Below, piece by piece: positions 1 through 7,994 of a stretch of DNA of 23,175 nt (the stretch's first letter is position 1; the number at the start of each line of letters is the position of its first letter). The stretch lies in NCBI GenBank assembly GCA_003599475.1, contig QZKK01000136.1, positions 1-23,175 on the forward strand, read 5' to 3'. Below the pieces are notes generated by a model. The model had not been told where the DNA came from, searched no databases, and was given only the letters and a program-made list of their open reading frames with translations. This DNA comes from Desulfobacteraceae bacterium (GTDB lineage Bacteria; Desulfobacterota; Desulfobacteria; Desulfobacterales; SURF-15). The translations under genes and the position numbers were made by a program.

Positions 1-39
1 TATTGTGACGTATTATCAGGCACTGGGTAGATATAATTG

Positions 40-66
40 CTTGCTCGGCACTAAGTCCTGAGCAAG
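40..66 (+). other. Inverted repeat upstream of hypC
   Basis: CTTGCTC (40-46) is repeated in inverted form as GAGCAAG (60-66), giving a 7-bp stem with a 13-nt loop. It lies about 80 bp before the hypC start. It could be the end of an upstream transcript or an operator. No T-run follows, so it is not a clear terminator. Confidence 0.3.
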
Positions 67-148
67 TAAATTCGTCACCGGATTTATGCGCCGATGGACC
101 TAGGGGCTTTTGTGCTGCAGCCCGCCGACAGGCTCGGGAGAAAATGAC

Positions 149-397
149 ATGTGTCTTGCGGTTCCCATGAAAATCGTGGATGCCACCGGAAACCAGGCGA
201 CGGTTGAAATCGGCGGCACGCAGCGCACGGTTTGCCTCGATCTCGTCGATCGGACGGCACGCGCGGGCGATTACGTGATCGTGCATGCCGGCTATGCCAT
301 CCATGTCATCGATGAAGCGGAAGCGAAAGAAACCTTGAAATACTTCGAGGAGATCCTTTCCAAAGATGCTCAAGCATCTGAGCGAATACCAGAATAG
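149..397 (+). CDS. hypC: HypC/HupF family hydrogenase maturation chaperone
   Basis: Small chaperone (82 aa) that works with HypD in the cytoplasm to build the Fe(CN)2CO unit of [NiFe]-hydrogenases and carry it to the large-subunit precursor. The diagnostic N-terminus MCLAVPMKI is present, with the essential Cys2 exposed after Met removal. The small beta-barrel pattern follows (residues about 5-60), including the family motif GDYVIVHAGYAI, then a short helical tail. I chose the ATG at 149 because a GGGAG ribosome site precedes it and because the family begins MCLAVP. A longer TTG-initiated reading from 110 would bury Cys2. The 3' end overlaps hypD by 32 bp, which suggests coupled translation. 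Length is normal. Confidence 0.95.
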   Translation: MCLAVPMKIVDATGNQATVEIGGTQRTVCLDLVDRTARAGDYVIVHAGYAIHVIDEAEAKETLKYFEEILSKDAQASERIPE

Positions 398-1454
398 AGA
401 GGTCTGCCAGCACCTTTCAGAACAGATTCGGACCGCCGGCCGGAAGCCGATTCGGCTGATGGAAGTCTGCGGGACCCATACGATGGCGATTTCAAGAAGC
501 GGCATTCGCGGGATGATGCCCGTGACGCTTACGCTGTTATCGGGGCCCGGATGCCCGGTATGTGTGACTGCCCAGGAGGAAATCGATCGGTTTATTCGGA
601 TCGCAAGAAAGAAAGGGGTGATCGTGGCCACCTTCGGCGATCTGATGCGGGTTCCGGCTTCGGAATCCTCCCTGAACCGGGAGCGTGCCGAAGGGGCCGA
701 CATAAGGATCGTCTATTCGGCGCTCGATGCGCTGGAAATCGCCCGCAACAATCCGAGCCGGGAGACAGTATTTTTGGGTGTCGGGTTCGAGACCACCGCT
801 CCTACGATTGCAGCCGCCGTCATGCAGGCGGAAAAACAGGGAATTGCGAATTTTTCGGTGATCTCGGCGCACAAGCGGGTACCCCCCGCCCTCACCGCAT
901 TGATGGAAAACAAGGCCGTTAAGATCGACGGCTTTCTCCTGCCCGGCCATGTGTCTGCAATTATCGGCGCAAAAGCCTATGTCCCGCTTGCCGAAGCCTA
1001 CCGGATTCCCTGTGTGGTCGCCGGTTTTGAACCGGCGGACATCCTGCAGGCGATCCACATGCTGGTAAGCCAGATCGAAAAGCAGACGGCAGCCGTTGAG
1101 ATCGCATACCGGCGAGTGGTTTCATTTGAAGGCAATGCCAGGGCGAGGGATGTGATGGAGCAGGTGTTTGAACCGTGCGATGCCCTCTGGCGGGGGCTTG
1201 GCCCGATTCCCCGGAGCGGGATGAAGTTTCGAGCCGAGTACAGCCGCTTCGATGCCGAGAAAAAATTCGATTTGCCCCTGATTCCGGCATCGGAGCCGGC
1301 AGGGTGCGCCTGCGGAGATGTCCTGACGGGGATTAAACAGCCGCCCGCATGCGCACTCTACGGCAAAAGATGCACCCCGTCAGATCCTGTGGGACCGTGC
1401 ATGGTATCGACGGAAGGAACCTGTGCGGCATATTACCGGTATGAGAGATTTTAA
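366..1454 (+). CDS. hypD: Hydrogenase formation protein HypD
   Basis: Fe-S scaffold (362 aa) on which the Fe(CN)2CO moiety is assembled with HypC and HypE. Visible family signatures in order: EVCGTHTMAI (about residues 33-42), GPGCPVCVT (about 60-68), GVGFETTAPT, the SAHKRVPPA segment, and PGHVSAIIG. A C-terminal cysteine-rich region (CACGD, then further Cys residues up to the end) binds the [4Fe-4S] cluster. Length is typical of the family. It starts inside the end of hypC and stops directly before the hypE ATG, so the three genes are a single translationally coupled unit. No key residue appears to be missing. Confidence 0.97.
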   Translation: MLKHLSEYQNREVCQHLSEQIRTAGRKPIRLMEVCGTHTMAISRSGIRGMMPVTLTLLSGPGCPVCVTAQEEIDRFIRIARKKGVIVATFGDLMRVPASESSLNRERAEGADIRIVYSALDALEIARNNPSRETVFLGVGFETTAPTIAAAVMQAEKQGIANFSVISAHKRVPPALTALMENKAVKIDGFLLPGHVSAIIGAKAYVPLAEAYRIPCVVAGFEPADILQAIHMLVSQIEKQTAAVEIAYRRVVSFEGNARARDVMEQVFEPCDALWRGLGPIPRSGMKFRAEYSRFDAEKKFDLPLIPASEPAGCACGDVLTGIKQPPACALYGKRCTPSDPVGPCMVSTEGTCAAYYRYERF

Positions 1455-2465
1455 ATGAAAAAAGATAAAATCCTCCTGGACCACGGAAGTGGCGGCCGGG
1501 CCTCCCACGACCTGATACGGAACATATTCTTTCCGCATTTTGAAAACCCCATCCTGGAACAAATGGACGACAGCGCGGTGTTGACCATCGGCCACGAAAG
1601 GCTTGCTTTTTCCACCGACTCCTACGTGGTGGATCCCATCTTTTTCCCGGGCGGAAGCATCGGCAACCTGGCCGTAAACGGGACCGTAAACGATCTTGCC
1701 ATGTCCGGGGCGGAGCCGCTTTTCATCAGCATCGGACTGATCATCGAAGAGGGGTTTCCCCTCGAGGATCTCGAAAAAATACTTTTGCACATGCAGCAGG
1801 CCGCAACGGAAGCGGCGGTTCAGGTTGTCACGGGAGATACCAAGGTCGTTCACCGGAAAGCCGCCGATAAGATATTTATCAACACCTCCGGCATCGGAAG
1901 AATCCCGAATGGAGTGAGTCTTTCCGGCAAAAATGCAGCCCCCGGGGATCGGATCCTCTTGAGCGGGACCGCCGCCGACCACGGGATCACCATTCTTACA
2001 CAGAGAGAGGGGCTTCGGATGGACACCTCTCTAAAAAGCGATACCGCCCCTCTCAATCACATGGTTCGAAAAATGCTCGAATCGAGCCGCAATATCCACA
2101 CCCTGCGGGATCCCACCCGCGGCGGGATCGCCACCTCGCTCAATGAAATCGCCGTCCAGGCCGGTGTGGGAATCAGGCTGTATGAATCGGCCGTTCCGGT
2201 CCGGAATGAAACCCGGGGCGCCTGCGAGCTGCTCGGGCTGGATCCGCTCTACATCGCAAACGAGGGCAAACTCCTGGCCTTCGTGGCGGCAGCGGACGCA
2301 GAAACGATGCTTAGGGCAGTCCGCACCATGCCATACGGGCAGGATGCGCAGATCATCGGCGAGGCAGTTTCGGCTCATCCGGGAAAAGTCGTGATGGAAA
2401 CGGCAATCGGCGGAACGCGCGTTCTGGACATGCTCACCGGCGAACAACTGCCGCGAATCTGCTGA
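1455..2465 (+). CDS. hypE: Hydrogenase expression/formation protein HypE
   Basis: HypE (336 aa) dehydrates the thiocarboxamide on its C-terminal cysteine, made by HypF, to a thiocyanate and so supplies the CN ligands of the [NiFe] active-site iron. The PurM-like ATP-binding fold is visible from the start (DHGSGGRASHDLI), through DDSAVL and the GTVNDLAM segment, to VTGDTKVV and DPTRGGIATSLNEIA. The protein ends in the hallmark PRIC, so the acceptor cysteine is intact. The start codon abuts the hypD stop. hypF, hypA and hypB are not in the window, and neither are hydrogenase structural genes. They may lie upstream of base 1 or elsewhere. Confidence 0.97.
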   Translation: MKKDKILLDHGSGGRASHDLIRNIFFPHFENPILEQMDDSAVLTIGHERLAFSTDSYVVDPIFFPGGSIGNLAVNGTVNDLAMSGAEPLFISIGLIIEEGFPLEDLEKILLHMQQAATEAAVQVVTGDTKVVHRKAADKIFINTSGIGRIPNGVSLSGKNAAPGDRILLSGTAADHGITILTQREGLRMDTSLKSDTAPLNHMVRKMLESSRNIHTLRDPTRGGIATSLNEIAVQAGVGIRLYESAVPVRNETRGACELLGLDPLYIANEGKLLAFVAAADAETMLRAVRTMPYGQDAQIIGEAVSAHPGKVVMETAIGGTRVLDMLTGEQLPRIC

Positions 2466-2581
2466 AAAAAGGGTGAGATTAAGCGCATATCATCAACTGC
2501 ACTTGGGAAAGCTATCGGTTGAAGGAGACACTGAAAAAGAAAAAATTCAAAATTCAATTGTCGTTGGGGGTCGATTTTCTA

Positions 2582-2611
2582 TTGTCATTTCGATTTTTAT
2601 GGCGATATAAC
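2582..2611 (+). promoter_or_regulatory. Candidate sigma-70 promoter for the GT-C glycosyltransferase
   Basis: TTGTCA (2582-2587), an 18-bp spacer and TATAAC (2606-2611) each match the consensus at 5 of 6 positions. Transcription would begin around 2618, only about 8 nt before the ATG at 2626. This agrees with the lack of any Shine-Dalgarno sequence there. Confidence 0.45.
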
Positions 2612-2625
2612 TTATTTACATAATC

Positions 2626-3831
2626 ATGGCCATCCCGGATCCCAATTATCGAAGATCGTTGCTCACATTTCTGCTGTGTCTGATTCTGATTCAAGCTGCG
2701 ATCATCTATGCGATCGACCTGAAGCGCCCCATCTATGGGGATGAAGTCCATTTTGTGCCCACCGTGGTTTTGTTCGGCGAAAATCCTACCATCCATACCC
2801 TCAAGCATTACCCGGAGATGGTCACTCCCTTGAGTTTTATTGTTTATGGCCTCTGGGGCAGGGTCTTCGGATTCGAGCTCCATATCCTCAGAGTCTTATC
2901 CATCGTCATTGCTCTTGCCGCCTATATCCTGCTGCACCGATTCTTTTTTGCCGTTTCAAAGCATTCGACCCTGTCGGTGCTGACCGCTGTTTTCATTGCC
3001 TTGAATCCTTATATGGTGGGATTGAATGTGTTTGTCTACACCGACATGCTGGGGATTCTGTGCATGATCGCTGCCTGTTTGGCCGTATACCATGACCGTG
3101 CGCTTTTGTTTATGATTTCTTCGGCAGGGATGCTGCTGTCCCGTCAATACTTAATTTTCTTGACCGCGGCAGCCCTTCTGTTCTATCTGATTCTCTATAT
3201 CAATGACCGAAGACCGGCGGCAATGAAGATGATGCTGGCCGGTATGGCCTCCATGATCCCGTTTCTATGCCTTGTTATCCTGTGGCGGGGGTTGGGTCCG
3301 GATAATGAGATCAGACGGATCAATCTGACCGCTGGATTTTCCTATCATCCATCCTTTGTAACATTGTATGTCTCACAGATGTTTATGTATTTGCTGCCGC
3401 TCGTTGTCGCCTGTTTGCAGTCTTTCAAAGACAAATTCCTGCTCGGTTCCGCAATGCTTCTCTCACCGTTTTATTGGTTGTTTCCGGTGCGCCCGAGCAA
3501 GGTCTTGGTGGATGCGGATATCCAGACGGTTGGGTTTCTGCACCGAACCCTTGGTTATCTCTTCCACAATATCCTTTTTGAAGATATTGCCTTTTTTCTG
3601 ATGTTTTGCTTCGGATTGACGATTCTGCTCCATTTCATTCGGGACGCGTGGACCCGGTTTAAACAAAACAGGTTCGACTACGCATTTTTTCTCTATCTTT
3701 CCATCTTCATCTTTCTTTTGATCCAGCCGATATCCTATGTTTCCTGGGAGAAATACTTCATGCCCGTCATGCCGCTTGGAGCCATCCAGATACTGCGGCC
3801 TCGCTTTAACCGGCCGGTTCCGCTGGAATGA
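2626..3831 (+). CDS. GT-C fold integral membrane glycosyltransferase (ALG10/PMT-like), putative
   Basis: A 401-aa polytopic membrane protein. The first membrane span (about residues 10-30) is followed by a short loop with GDE at residues 38-40 (YGDEVHF). An acidic pair in the first extracytoplasmic loop is the usual catalytic feature of GT-C transferases that use polyprenyl-phosphate sugars. The context around it (YGDEVHFVP, then TPLSFIVYGLWGRVFG) resembles the start of the ALG10 and PMT groups. About nine or ten further hydrophobic spans follow. The substrate cannot be told from sequence. It is not translationally linked to hypE: 160 bp separate them and a promoter candidate lies in between. 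No clear ribosome site precedes the ATG. Confidence 0.7.
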   Translation: MAIPDPNYRRSLLTFLLCLILIQAAIIYAIDLKRPIYGDEVHFVPTVVLFGENPTIHTLKHYPEMVTPLSFIVYGLWGRVFGFELHILRVLSIVIALAAYILLHRFFFAVSKHSTLSVLTAVFIALNPYMVGLNVFVYTDMLGILCMIAACLAVYHDRALLFMISSAGMLLSRQYLIFLTAAALLFYLILYINDRRPAAMKMMLAGMASMIPFLCLVILWRGLGPDNEIRRINLTAGFSYHPSFVTLYVSQMFMYLLPLVVACLQSFKDKFLLGSAMLLSPFYWLFPVRPSKVLVDADIQTVGFLHRTLGYLFHNILFEDIAFFLMFCFGLTILLHFIRDAWTRFKQNRFDYAFFLYLSIFIFLLIQPISYVSWEKYFMPVMPLGAIQILRPRFNRPVPLE

Positions 3832-3935
3832 GATTTTCAAGCAGCGAAACCTCAAGTGAAAGCAACTGCTTTTTCCAACTGCACTCTTCACCTCGGTGCT
3901 GCCGCCATTTTTATTGTCCCCTTCGGGAATGGGAG

Positions 3936-3960
3936 AAAAACCCTCGCCTTTAGGCGAAGG
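3936..3960 (-). terminator. Rho-independent terminator of the carboxylate operon
   Basis: Read on the minus strand, an 8-bp stem CCTTCGCC/GGCGAGGG (one T-G pair) with loop TAAA is followed at once by TTTTT. It lies about 75 bp beyond the tctA stop codon, where the minus-strand operon should end. Confidence 0.75.
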
Positions 3961-4036
3961 CTTCAGCAAGCTTGCGGGGCGATGCGGCGAGAAAACCTGG
4001 TGCAACGGCATGGTTTTGCAGCAAGGATTGCTGAGT

Positions 4037-5527
4037 TCATGCGCTCCGGGCCCTGATCCGGCCCGACACCAAAGGCCAGATGATGGAAAGGAGTGTCAGC
4101 GCTGTGATCACCAGAAAGATCGGCCGGGAAAGGAGGTCCGTAAGGTCGTCTGCATACATCAGATAGGATTTCAGAAATTCACGATCGACCAGCTCCCCGA
4201 GGATGAAGCCGAGGATGAACCCCATGATCGGGTAGTCGAGCTTTTTGATGATGTACCCGAAGGCTGCGAAAACGACCATGATCACAGGGTCGATGATCAG
4301 CCCCCGGGGGGAAAGGGCCCCCACCACCGCAAATACCATGACGGCAGGTGCAAGGATGCGCGTGGGAAGGTAGATCAGGCGGGCGAAGTAGTTGACGAAA
4401 AGGGTTGCCATCACCAGAAGCATACCTGCCTGGATGAAATTGTTCAGGATCACGGCATAGGCAAAATCGAGATGCTCGCGAATCAGGAACGGACCGGGGT
4501 TCATGCCGTGGATCATGAAGGCTGCGATCAGAAGGGCCGTCGTGACGCTCCCCGGGATTCCGAGCAGCATCATCGTTGCCACAGCGCCTCCTTCGGATCC
4601 ATTGTTGGCGGCTTCTGCGGCGATGATTCCGTCCGGGTCCCCTTTTCCGAACCGCTCCGGGGTTAGCGAACCCCGTTTCGCCACGCCGTAGCTCACCATC
4701 GCTGCGATCGTCGAACCTGCAGCCGGCATGAGACCGATTCCCGTGCCGATCAGAGAGGAGCGGATGAGGTTCTTCGGCCGCTCTATGGCGAGCCTCATCC
4801 CCCGGAGGATCTCCCGGATGCTCTGGCGCGGACGGGATCCGCTCCGAATGATGTATTTCTGCTCGACCATGACGAAGAGCTCGGAAACCGCGAGCAAACC
4901 CAGTAAGGCGGGAATAATGGGGATTCCCTCGAACAGCGCATCCTGGCCGAAGGTTCCCCGGGTGTGGCCGTAGGGGGAGGAGCCGATGGTTCCGACCAGA
5001 ATGCCGAAAAGTCCAAGGAGTACGGTCGACAGGACTTCGCCGCGAACCATGCCGACAGAAGTCATGGCAAAGATCACGACGGTGAGCATCTCCGCAGGAC
5101 CGAATTTGAGAACGATCTTTCCCATCGGAAGAAACAGCAGAAGCACGATGAAGTAAGATATGAAGCAGCCTACGGCCGAGCTGAAAATGCTCGCTCCGAG
5201 GGCCCGGTTGTGTCGGCCGGCCTGGGTCATGGCATATCCGTCGAAGCCGGTTGCGATGGCGGATGGAGTTCCCGGGATGTTCAGCAGAACGGCGGAAATC
5301 CCGCCTCCGTAAATCGATCCGGTATAGATGGAAGTCAAAAATATGATCGCCTGAAGAGCCGGCATATAGTAGCTTGGGCCGAGGAGAAGGGTGATCGCAA
5401 GCACGCCGGAAACCCCGGGGATGGCGCCGAGCAGAATCCCGATTAAAAGCCCCCCGACGACCCAGAGCGGCATGTCCCAGGTCATCATCATCGTTGCGCC
5501 CGCAAGCAGTTGATCCCACTGAAGCAT
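4037..5527 (-). CDS. tctA: Tripartite tricarboxylate transporter large permease TctA
   Basis: Large membrane subunit (496 aa, normal for the family) of a secondary, ion-driven carboxylate uptake system that takes its ligand from a periplasmic TctC/Bug protein. TctA signatures are present: GAIPGVSGVLAI near residue 35, the TSIYTGSIYGGG and LLNIPGTPSAIATGFDGYAM block (about 65-100), and the second pseudo-repeat with GIGLMPAAGSTIAAMVSYG (about 260-280) and LGIPGSVTTALL. About ten or eleven hydrophobic spans are present. The ATG at 5527 has an AGGAG ribosome site and lies 12 bp after tctB. It is the last gene of its operon, ahead of the terminator at 3936-3960. Unlike the second tctA in this window, the frame is intact. 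Confidence 0.93.
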   Translation of the reverse strand: MLQWDQLLAGATMMMTWDMPLWVVGGLLIGILLGAIPGVSGVLAITLLLGPSYYMPALQAIIFLTSIYTGSIYGGGISAVLLNIPGTPSAIATGFDGYAMTQAGRHNRALGASIFSSAVGCFISYFIVLLLFLPMGKIVLKFGPAEMLTVVIFAMTSVGMVRGEVLSTVLLGLFGILVGTIGSSPYGHTRGTFGQDALFEGIPIIPALLGLLAVSELFVMVEQKYIIRSGSRPRQSIREILRGMRLAIERPKNLIRSSLIGTGIGLMPAAGSTIAAMVSYGVAKRGSLTPERFGKGDPDGIIAAEAANNGSEGGAVATMMLLGIPGSVTTALLIAAFMIHGMNPGPFLIREHLDFAYAVILNNFIQAGMLLVMATLFVNYFARLIYLPTRILAPAVMVFAVVGALSPRGLIIDPVIMVVFAAFGYIIKKLDYPIMGFILGFILGELVDREFLKSYLMYADDLTDLLSRPIFLVITALTLLSIIWPLVSGRIRARSA

Positions 5528-5539
5528 TTCTTTTTTCTC

Positions 5540-5998
5540 CTAAACCAGAAGCCCTGCAGGGAGGTTCAGTTTCAGCGCCAGTGAAAAGATGGCGTAGATT
5601 GCACACAATACGAGCACATCCGGAATCAGGATCCGCAACACCCCCCGGGTGCCGAGCACGTAACTGAAGCCGGCAAACGAAAGAGCCGAGGTAGAGAAGA
5701 ACCCGAGAATGGGGATGAAGAAAAGATAGAGGATCGTCAGGACGGCCAGATGGGTTTTGCGGTCCCTAATCATTCCTCGCAGCCGCTCTGTAAACGGTTT
5801 CGCTTCACCGGATCCGGTTCGGAAGCTCCGCAGCAACCGGGAGAGCTCTACTGCGGCAAATGCCGTAAATACCCAGAACACCGCGGAGATGGTCATGGTT
5901 TCGGTAGGATCGGGAAGCCTTCGAACCTCCAGGTAGTACTTGAGGCCGAAGAGCCAGATGAAGCCCACAAGAATCGCCCGTCCGGTCGATTGTGTCAT
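5540..5998 (-). CDS. tctB: Tripartite tricarboxylate transporter small membrane subunit TctB
   Basis: A 152-aa protein with four predicted hydrophobic spans: about residues 8-25, 38-55, 88-108 and 120-145, the third and fourth separated by a short polar turn. This is the size and topology of TctB, which pairs with TctA. The sequence itself is poorly conserved in this family, so the call rests on topology and on its position between tctC and tctA. A GGAG ribosome site lies upstream of the ATG at 5998. The tctA start is 12 bp downstream, so the two are probably co-translated. Confidence 0.88.
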   Translation of the reverse strand: MTQSTGRAILVGFIWLFGLKYYLEVRRLPDPTETMTISAVFWVFTAFAAVELSRLLRSFRTGSGEAKPFTERLRGMIRDRKTHLAVLTILYLFFIPILGFFSTSALSFAGFSYVLGTRGVLRILIPDVLVLCAIYAIFSLALKLNLPAGLLV

Positions 5999-6022
5999 GG
6001 TATGCGATCTCCTTACCTTTTC

Positions 6023-6058
6023 AAAAAAGACGCCCGGCTCCGTTTGTGGCCGGGCGTC
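6023..6058 (-). terminator. Strong hairpin with T-run between tctC and tctB
   Basis: Perfect 10-bp inverted repeat: GACGCCCGGC (6029-6038) and GCCGGGCGTC (6049-6058), with a 10-nt loop. On the minus strand a run of six T (6028-6023) follows the stem. It sits 9 bp after the tctC stop and 24 bp before the tctB start, inside the operon. It has the form of an intrinsic terminator, and probably causes partial termination or protects the 3' end of the tctC message. Confidence 0.85.
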
Positions 6059-6066
6059 TGAACGCG

Positions 6067-7044
6067 CTATTTCCAGAACTCCGAAAACTCCTGTGCGACC
6101 TTGTCGGATGCGTAGATTTCATCCTTGGTCTCTGCAGGCGTCATCCAGGAGACGCCCAGCTTCTGTTTATTCATCAGTTCCACAAACTCCGGGTTGTGGA
6201 AGGCTTTTTTGACCGCCGCATCGAGCATTTCGAAGCGCTCCGGGTGCTTCTTTCGGAAAGCGGTCTTTACGAGGAAAAATCGGGTATTGGAGATGACCGG
6301 CAGCGGTTCCTTGCCCATTGCCTTCATGATGTCGTTGATGGGCGGGGACTTCGGCAATTCGGCAACCGGCTCTTTGTCAAACACGGCCAGGCAGGCCATG
6401 TCCTCTGCGGCTGCGGCCAGCGTGCCGCTGATTTCGGTTACGGTAAAGTCGACTTCCTCCTTGATCACCGCCAACCGCTGTTTCCCGCCCCCCTCGTAGG
6501 GGATTTCCTTTACGCCTGCACCGAGCCGTTTCGCGAGCAGCGCAGCGGAAGGCCGGGACCAGGAGTTGGGGATGACGGAAATCTTGATCTTTCCGGGCTG
6601 GGTCTGAATGGCCTTGAAAAGATCTTCGGCCGTTTTGAACTTACCGGCCTTGGCATTCACCCAGAGCCCCTGGGGTGAGTAGTAGTTGAGACCGAAAAAG
6701 TCGAAATCCTCGAGCTTGAAAGCCCCCTTGATCACCGCCCCGCTGACATAGGGCTGGATGGTGTAGACGATGAAGGATCCGTCATCGGGATCGTTCAGCA
6801 GGTGCGCCTTCGTTCCGACGATCGCACCGCCGCCTGGCCGGTTGACCGGAACCACTGGAACACCGATCTCCTTTTCAAGAAACGGGGCGACCATCCGGAC
6901 CACCCGATCGGTGGTTCCCCCGGCACCGTAAGGAATCACGATGTTGAGCTGCTTTGTAGGCCATTTGCAGTACCCCGCAGAAGCACCGGCCAGCAGGACG
7001 GCAACAGACAGTGCAATGCATCCCAGAAGTTTACTCGCTTTCAT
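6067..7044 (-). CDS. tctC: TctC/Bug family periplasmic carboxylate-binding protein
   Basis: Periplasmic solute-binding receptor (325 aa) that delivers a carboxylate to TctAB. A Sec signal peptide is visible: MKASK start, a hydrophobic core, and a likely cleavage near residues 24-27 (ASAGYC/KWP). The mature part opens with the Bug-family pattern WPTKQLNIVIPYGAGGTTDRVVR, where the GAGGTTD loop contacts ligand carboxylate. Then come VVPVNRPGGGAIVG and the SWSRPSAALLAKRLGAGVKEIPYEGGGKQRLAVI segment, the second-lobe motif. A strong AAGGAGG precedes the ATG at 7044. The ligand cannot be read from sequence. The upstream enzymes point to a di- or tricarboxylate. Confidence 0.93.
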   Translation of the reverse strand: MKASKLLGCIALSVAVLLAGASAGYCKWPTKQLNIVIPYGAGGTTDRVVRMVAPFLEKEIGVPVVPVNRPGGGAIVGTKAHLLNDPDDGSFIVYTIQPYVSGAVIKGAFKLEDFDFFGLNYYSPQGLWVNAKAGKFKTAEDLFKAIQTQPGKIKISVIPNSWSRPSAALLAKRLGAGVKEIPYEGGGKQRLAVIKEEVDFTVTEISGTLAAAAEDMACLAVFDKEPVAELPKSPPINDIMKAMGKEPLPVISNTRFFLVKTAFRKKHPERFEMLDAAVKKAFHNPEFVELMNKQKLGVSWMTPAETKDEIYASDKVAQEFSEFWK

Positions 7045-7094
7045 GGACCTTCCTCCTTATTGTGAATTGGTTTTATCCTGGCTGCCAAAGACTC

Positions 7095-7994
7095 TCAAGT
7101 TCTGGTTTTCAGAGCAGCTCCGGCGGCCCAGGCGGATTCGAAACTCCGGTACCTGGACATGCCGAGCAGTTCGAACCGTTCGCGGAATCCCATCATCTTG
7201 GATTGGACGGCTTCGGTGTTGCCCGTTTCCTTCAGGATGCGGAGCACCTCGAGCATGGCCGTTGCGGCCGCCTTCTGGATGTCACCAGGAAAGATGACAA
7301 CCGAAAAGCCGAGCCTTTCGAGCTCGGAGGCCGAAAGGTGGGGGGTCTTCTCCGCACCTCCCCGATTGACGAGCAGGATCCGGCCCGGGAGGGAGCGCCC
7401 GATCGTTTCAAGCTCTTCGATGCTTTCCGGAGCCTCGACGAACAGCACGTCGGCTCCGGCTTCCCCGTACCGGGCTGCACGGTCCAGCGCGTCTGAAAAC
7501 CCGCTGACCGCCCGGGCGTCGGTGCGGGCGATGATCAGAAAGTTGGGATCGCTCCGTGCATCGAGAGCGGCCCTGAGCCGCTCGACCATGGTTGCAGCCG
7601 GTACGATCTTTTTCCCCTCGAGATGCCCGCAGCGCTTGGGGATCTCCTGATCCTCCAGATGAACGGCGCACACCCCCGCGCGCTCGAATTCGCGGACCGT
7701 CCGGTAGACGTTCAAGGTTCCGCCGTAACCCGTATCGGCATCCGATATCAGGGGAAGTTCTACGGCTCCGCAGATGCGGCGGGCCTGTTCGACCATTTCG
7801 GACATGGTCAGAAGCCCGAGGTCGGGAAAGCCCGCCAGGCCGGCGGAGACCCCCGCACCGGTCATATAGGCGGCTTCGAACCCGGCGAACTCGATGAGGC
7901 GTGCGCTGAAGGCGTCATAGCAGCCCGGGGCAGTCACGATGGGTTTCCGGGCAAGGCGTGTTCTGAAAAGGCGGCGTAATTCTGCGGTATTCAT
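7095..7994 (-). CDS. Isocitrate lyase/PEP mutase family carbon-carbon lyase (methylisocitrate or dimethylmalate lyase-like)
   Basis: A 299-aa cytoplasmic TIM-barrel enzyme of the ICL/PEPM superfamily. Members cleave C-C bonds beside a hydroxyl to release pyruvate, glyoxylate or a similar 2-oxo acid. Visible active-site elements: TAPGCYDAFSARL (about 21-33), the Mg-binding DADTGYGG (85-92), HLEDQEIPKRCGH (112-124) with the catalytic Cys122, and the ARTDAR motif. Full KRCGH argues for true lyase chemistry as in PrpB or dimethylmalate lyase rather than a phosphomutase. The start is the ATG at 7994, whose ATGA overlaps the stop of the aconitase-like large subunit by 4 bp. A longer reading from 8129 would run inside that gene. 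The exact substrate is not settled. Confidence 0.85.
   Translation of the reverse strand: MNTAELRRLFRTRLARKPIVTAPGCYDAFSARLIEFAGFEAAYMTGAGVSAGLAGFPDLGLLTMSEMVEQARRICGAVELPLISDADTGYGGTLNVYRTVREFERAGVCAVHLEDQEIPKRCGHLEGKKIVPAATMVERLRAALDARSDPNFLIIARTDARAVSGFSDALDRAARYGEAGADVLFVEAPESIEELETIGRSLPGRILLVNRGGAEKTPHLSASELERLGFSVVIFPGDIQKAAATAMLEVLRILKETGNTEAVQSKMMGFRERFELLGMSRYRSFESAWAAGAALKTRT

Noticed and set aside
4179..5606. A 475-codon minus-strand frame overlapping tctA
   Set aside because: It is out of frame with the intact TctA, extremely Arg/His rich, and has no family resemblance.
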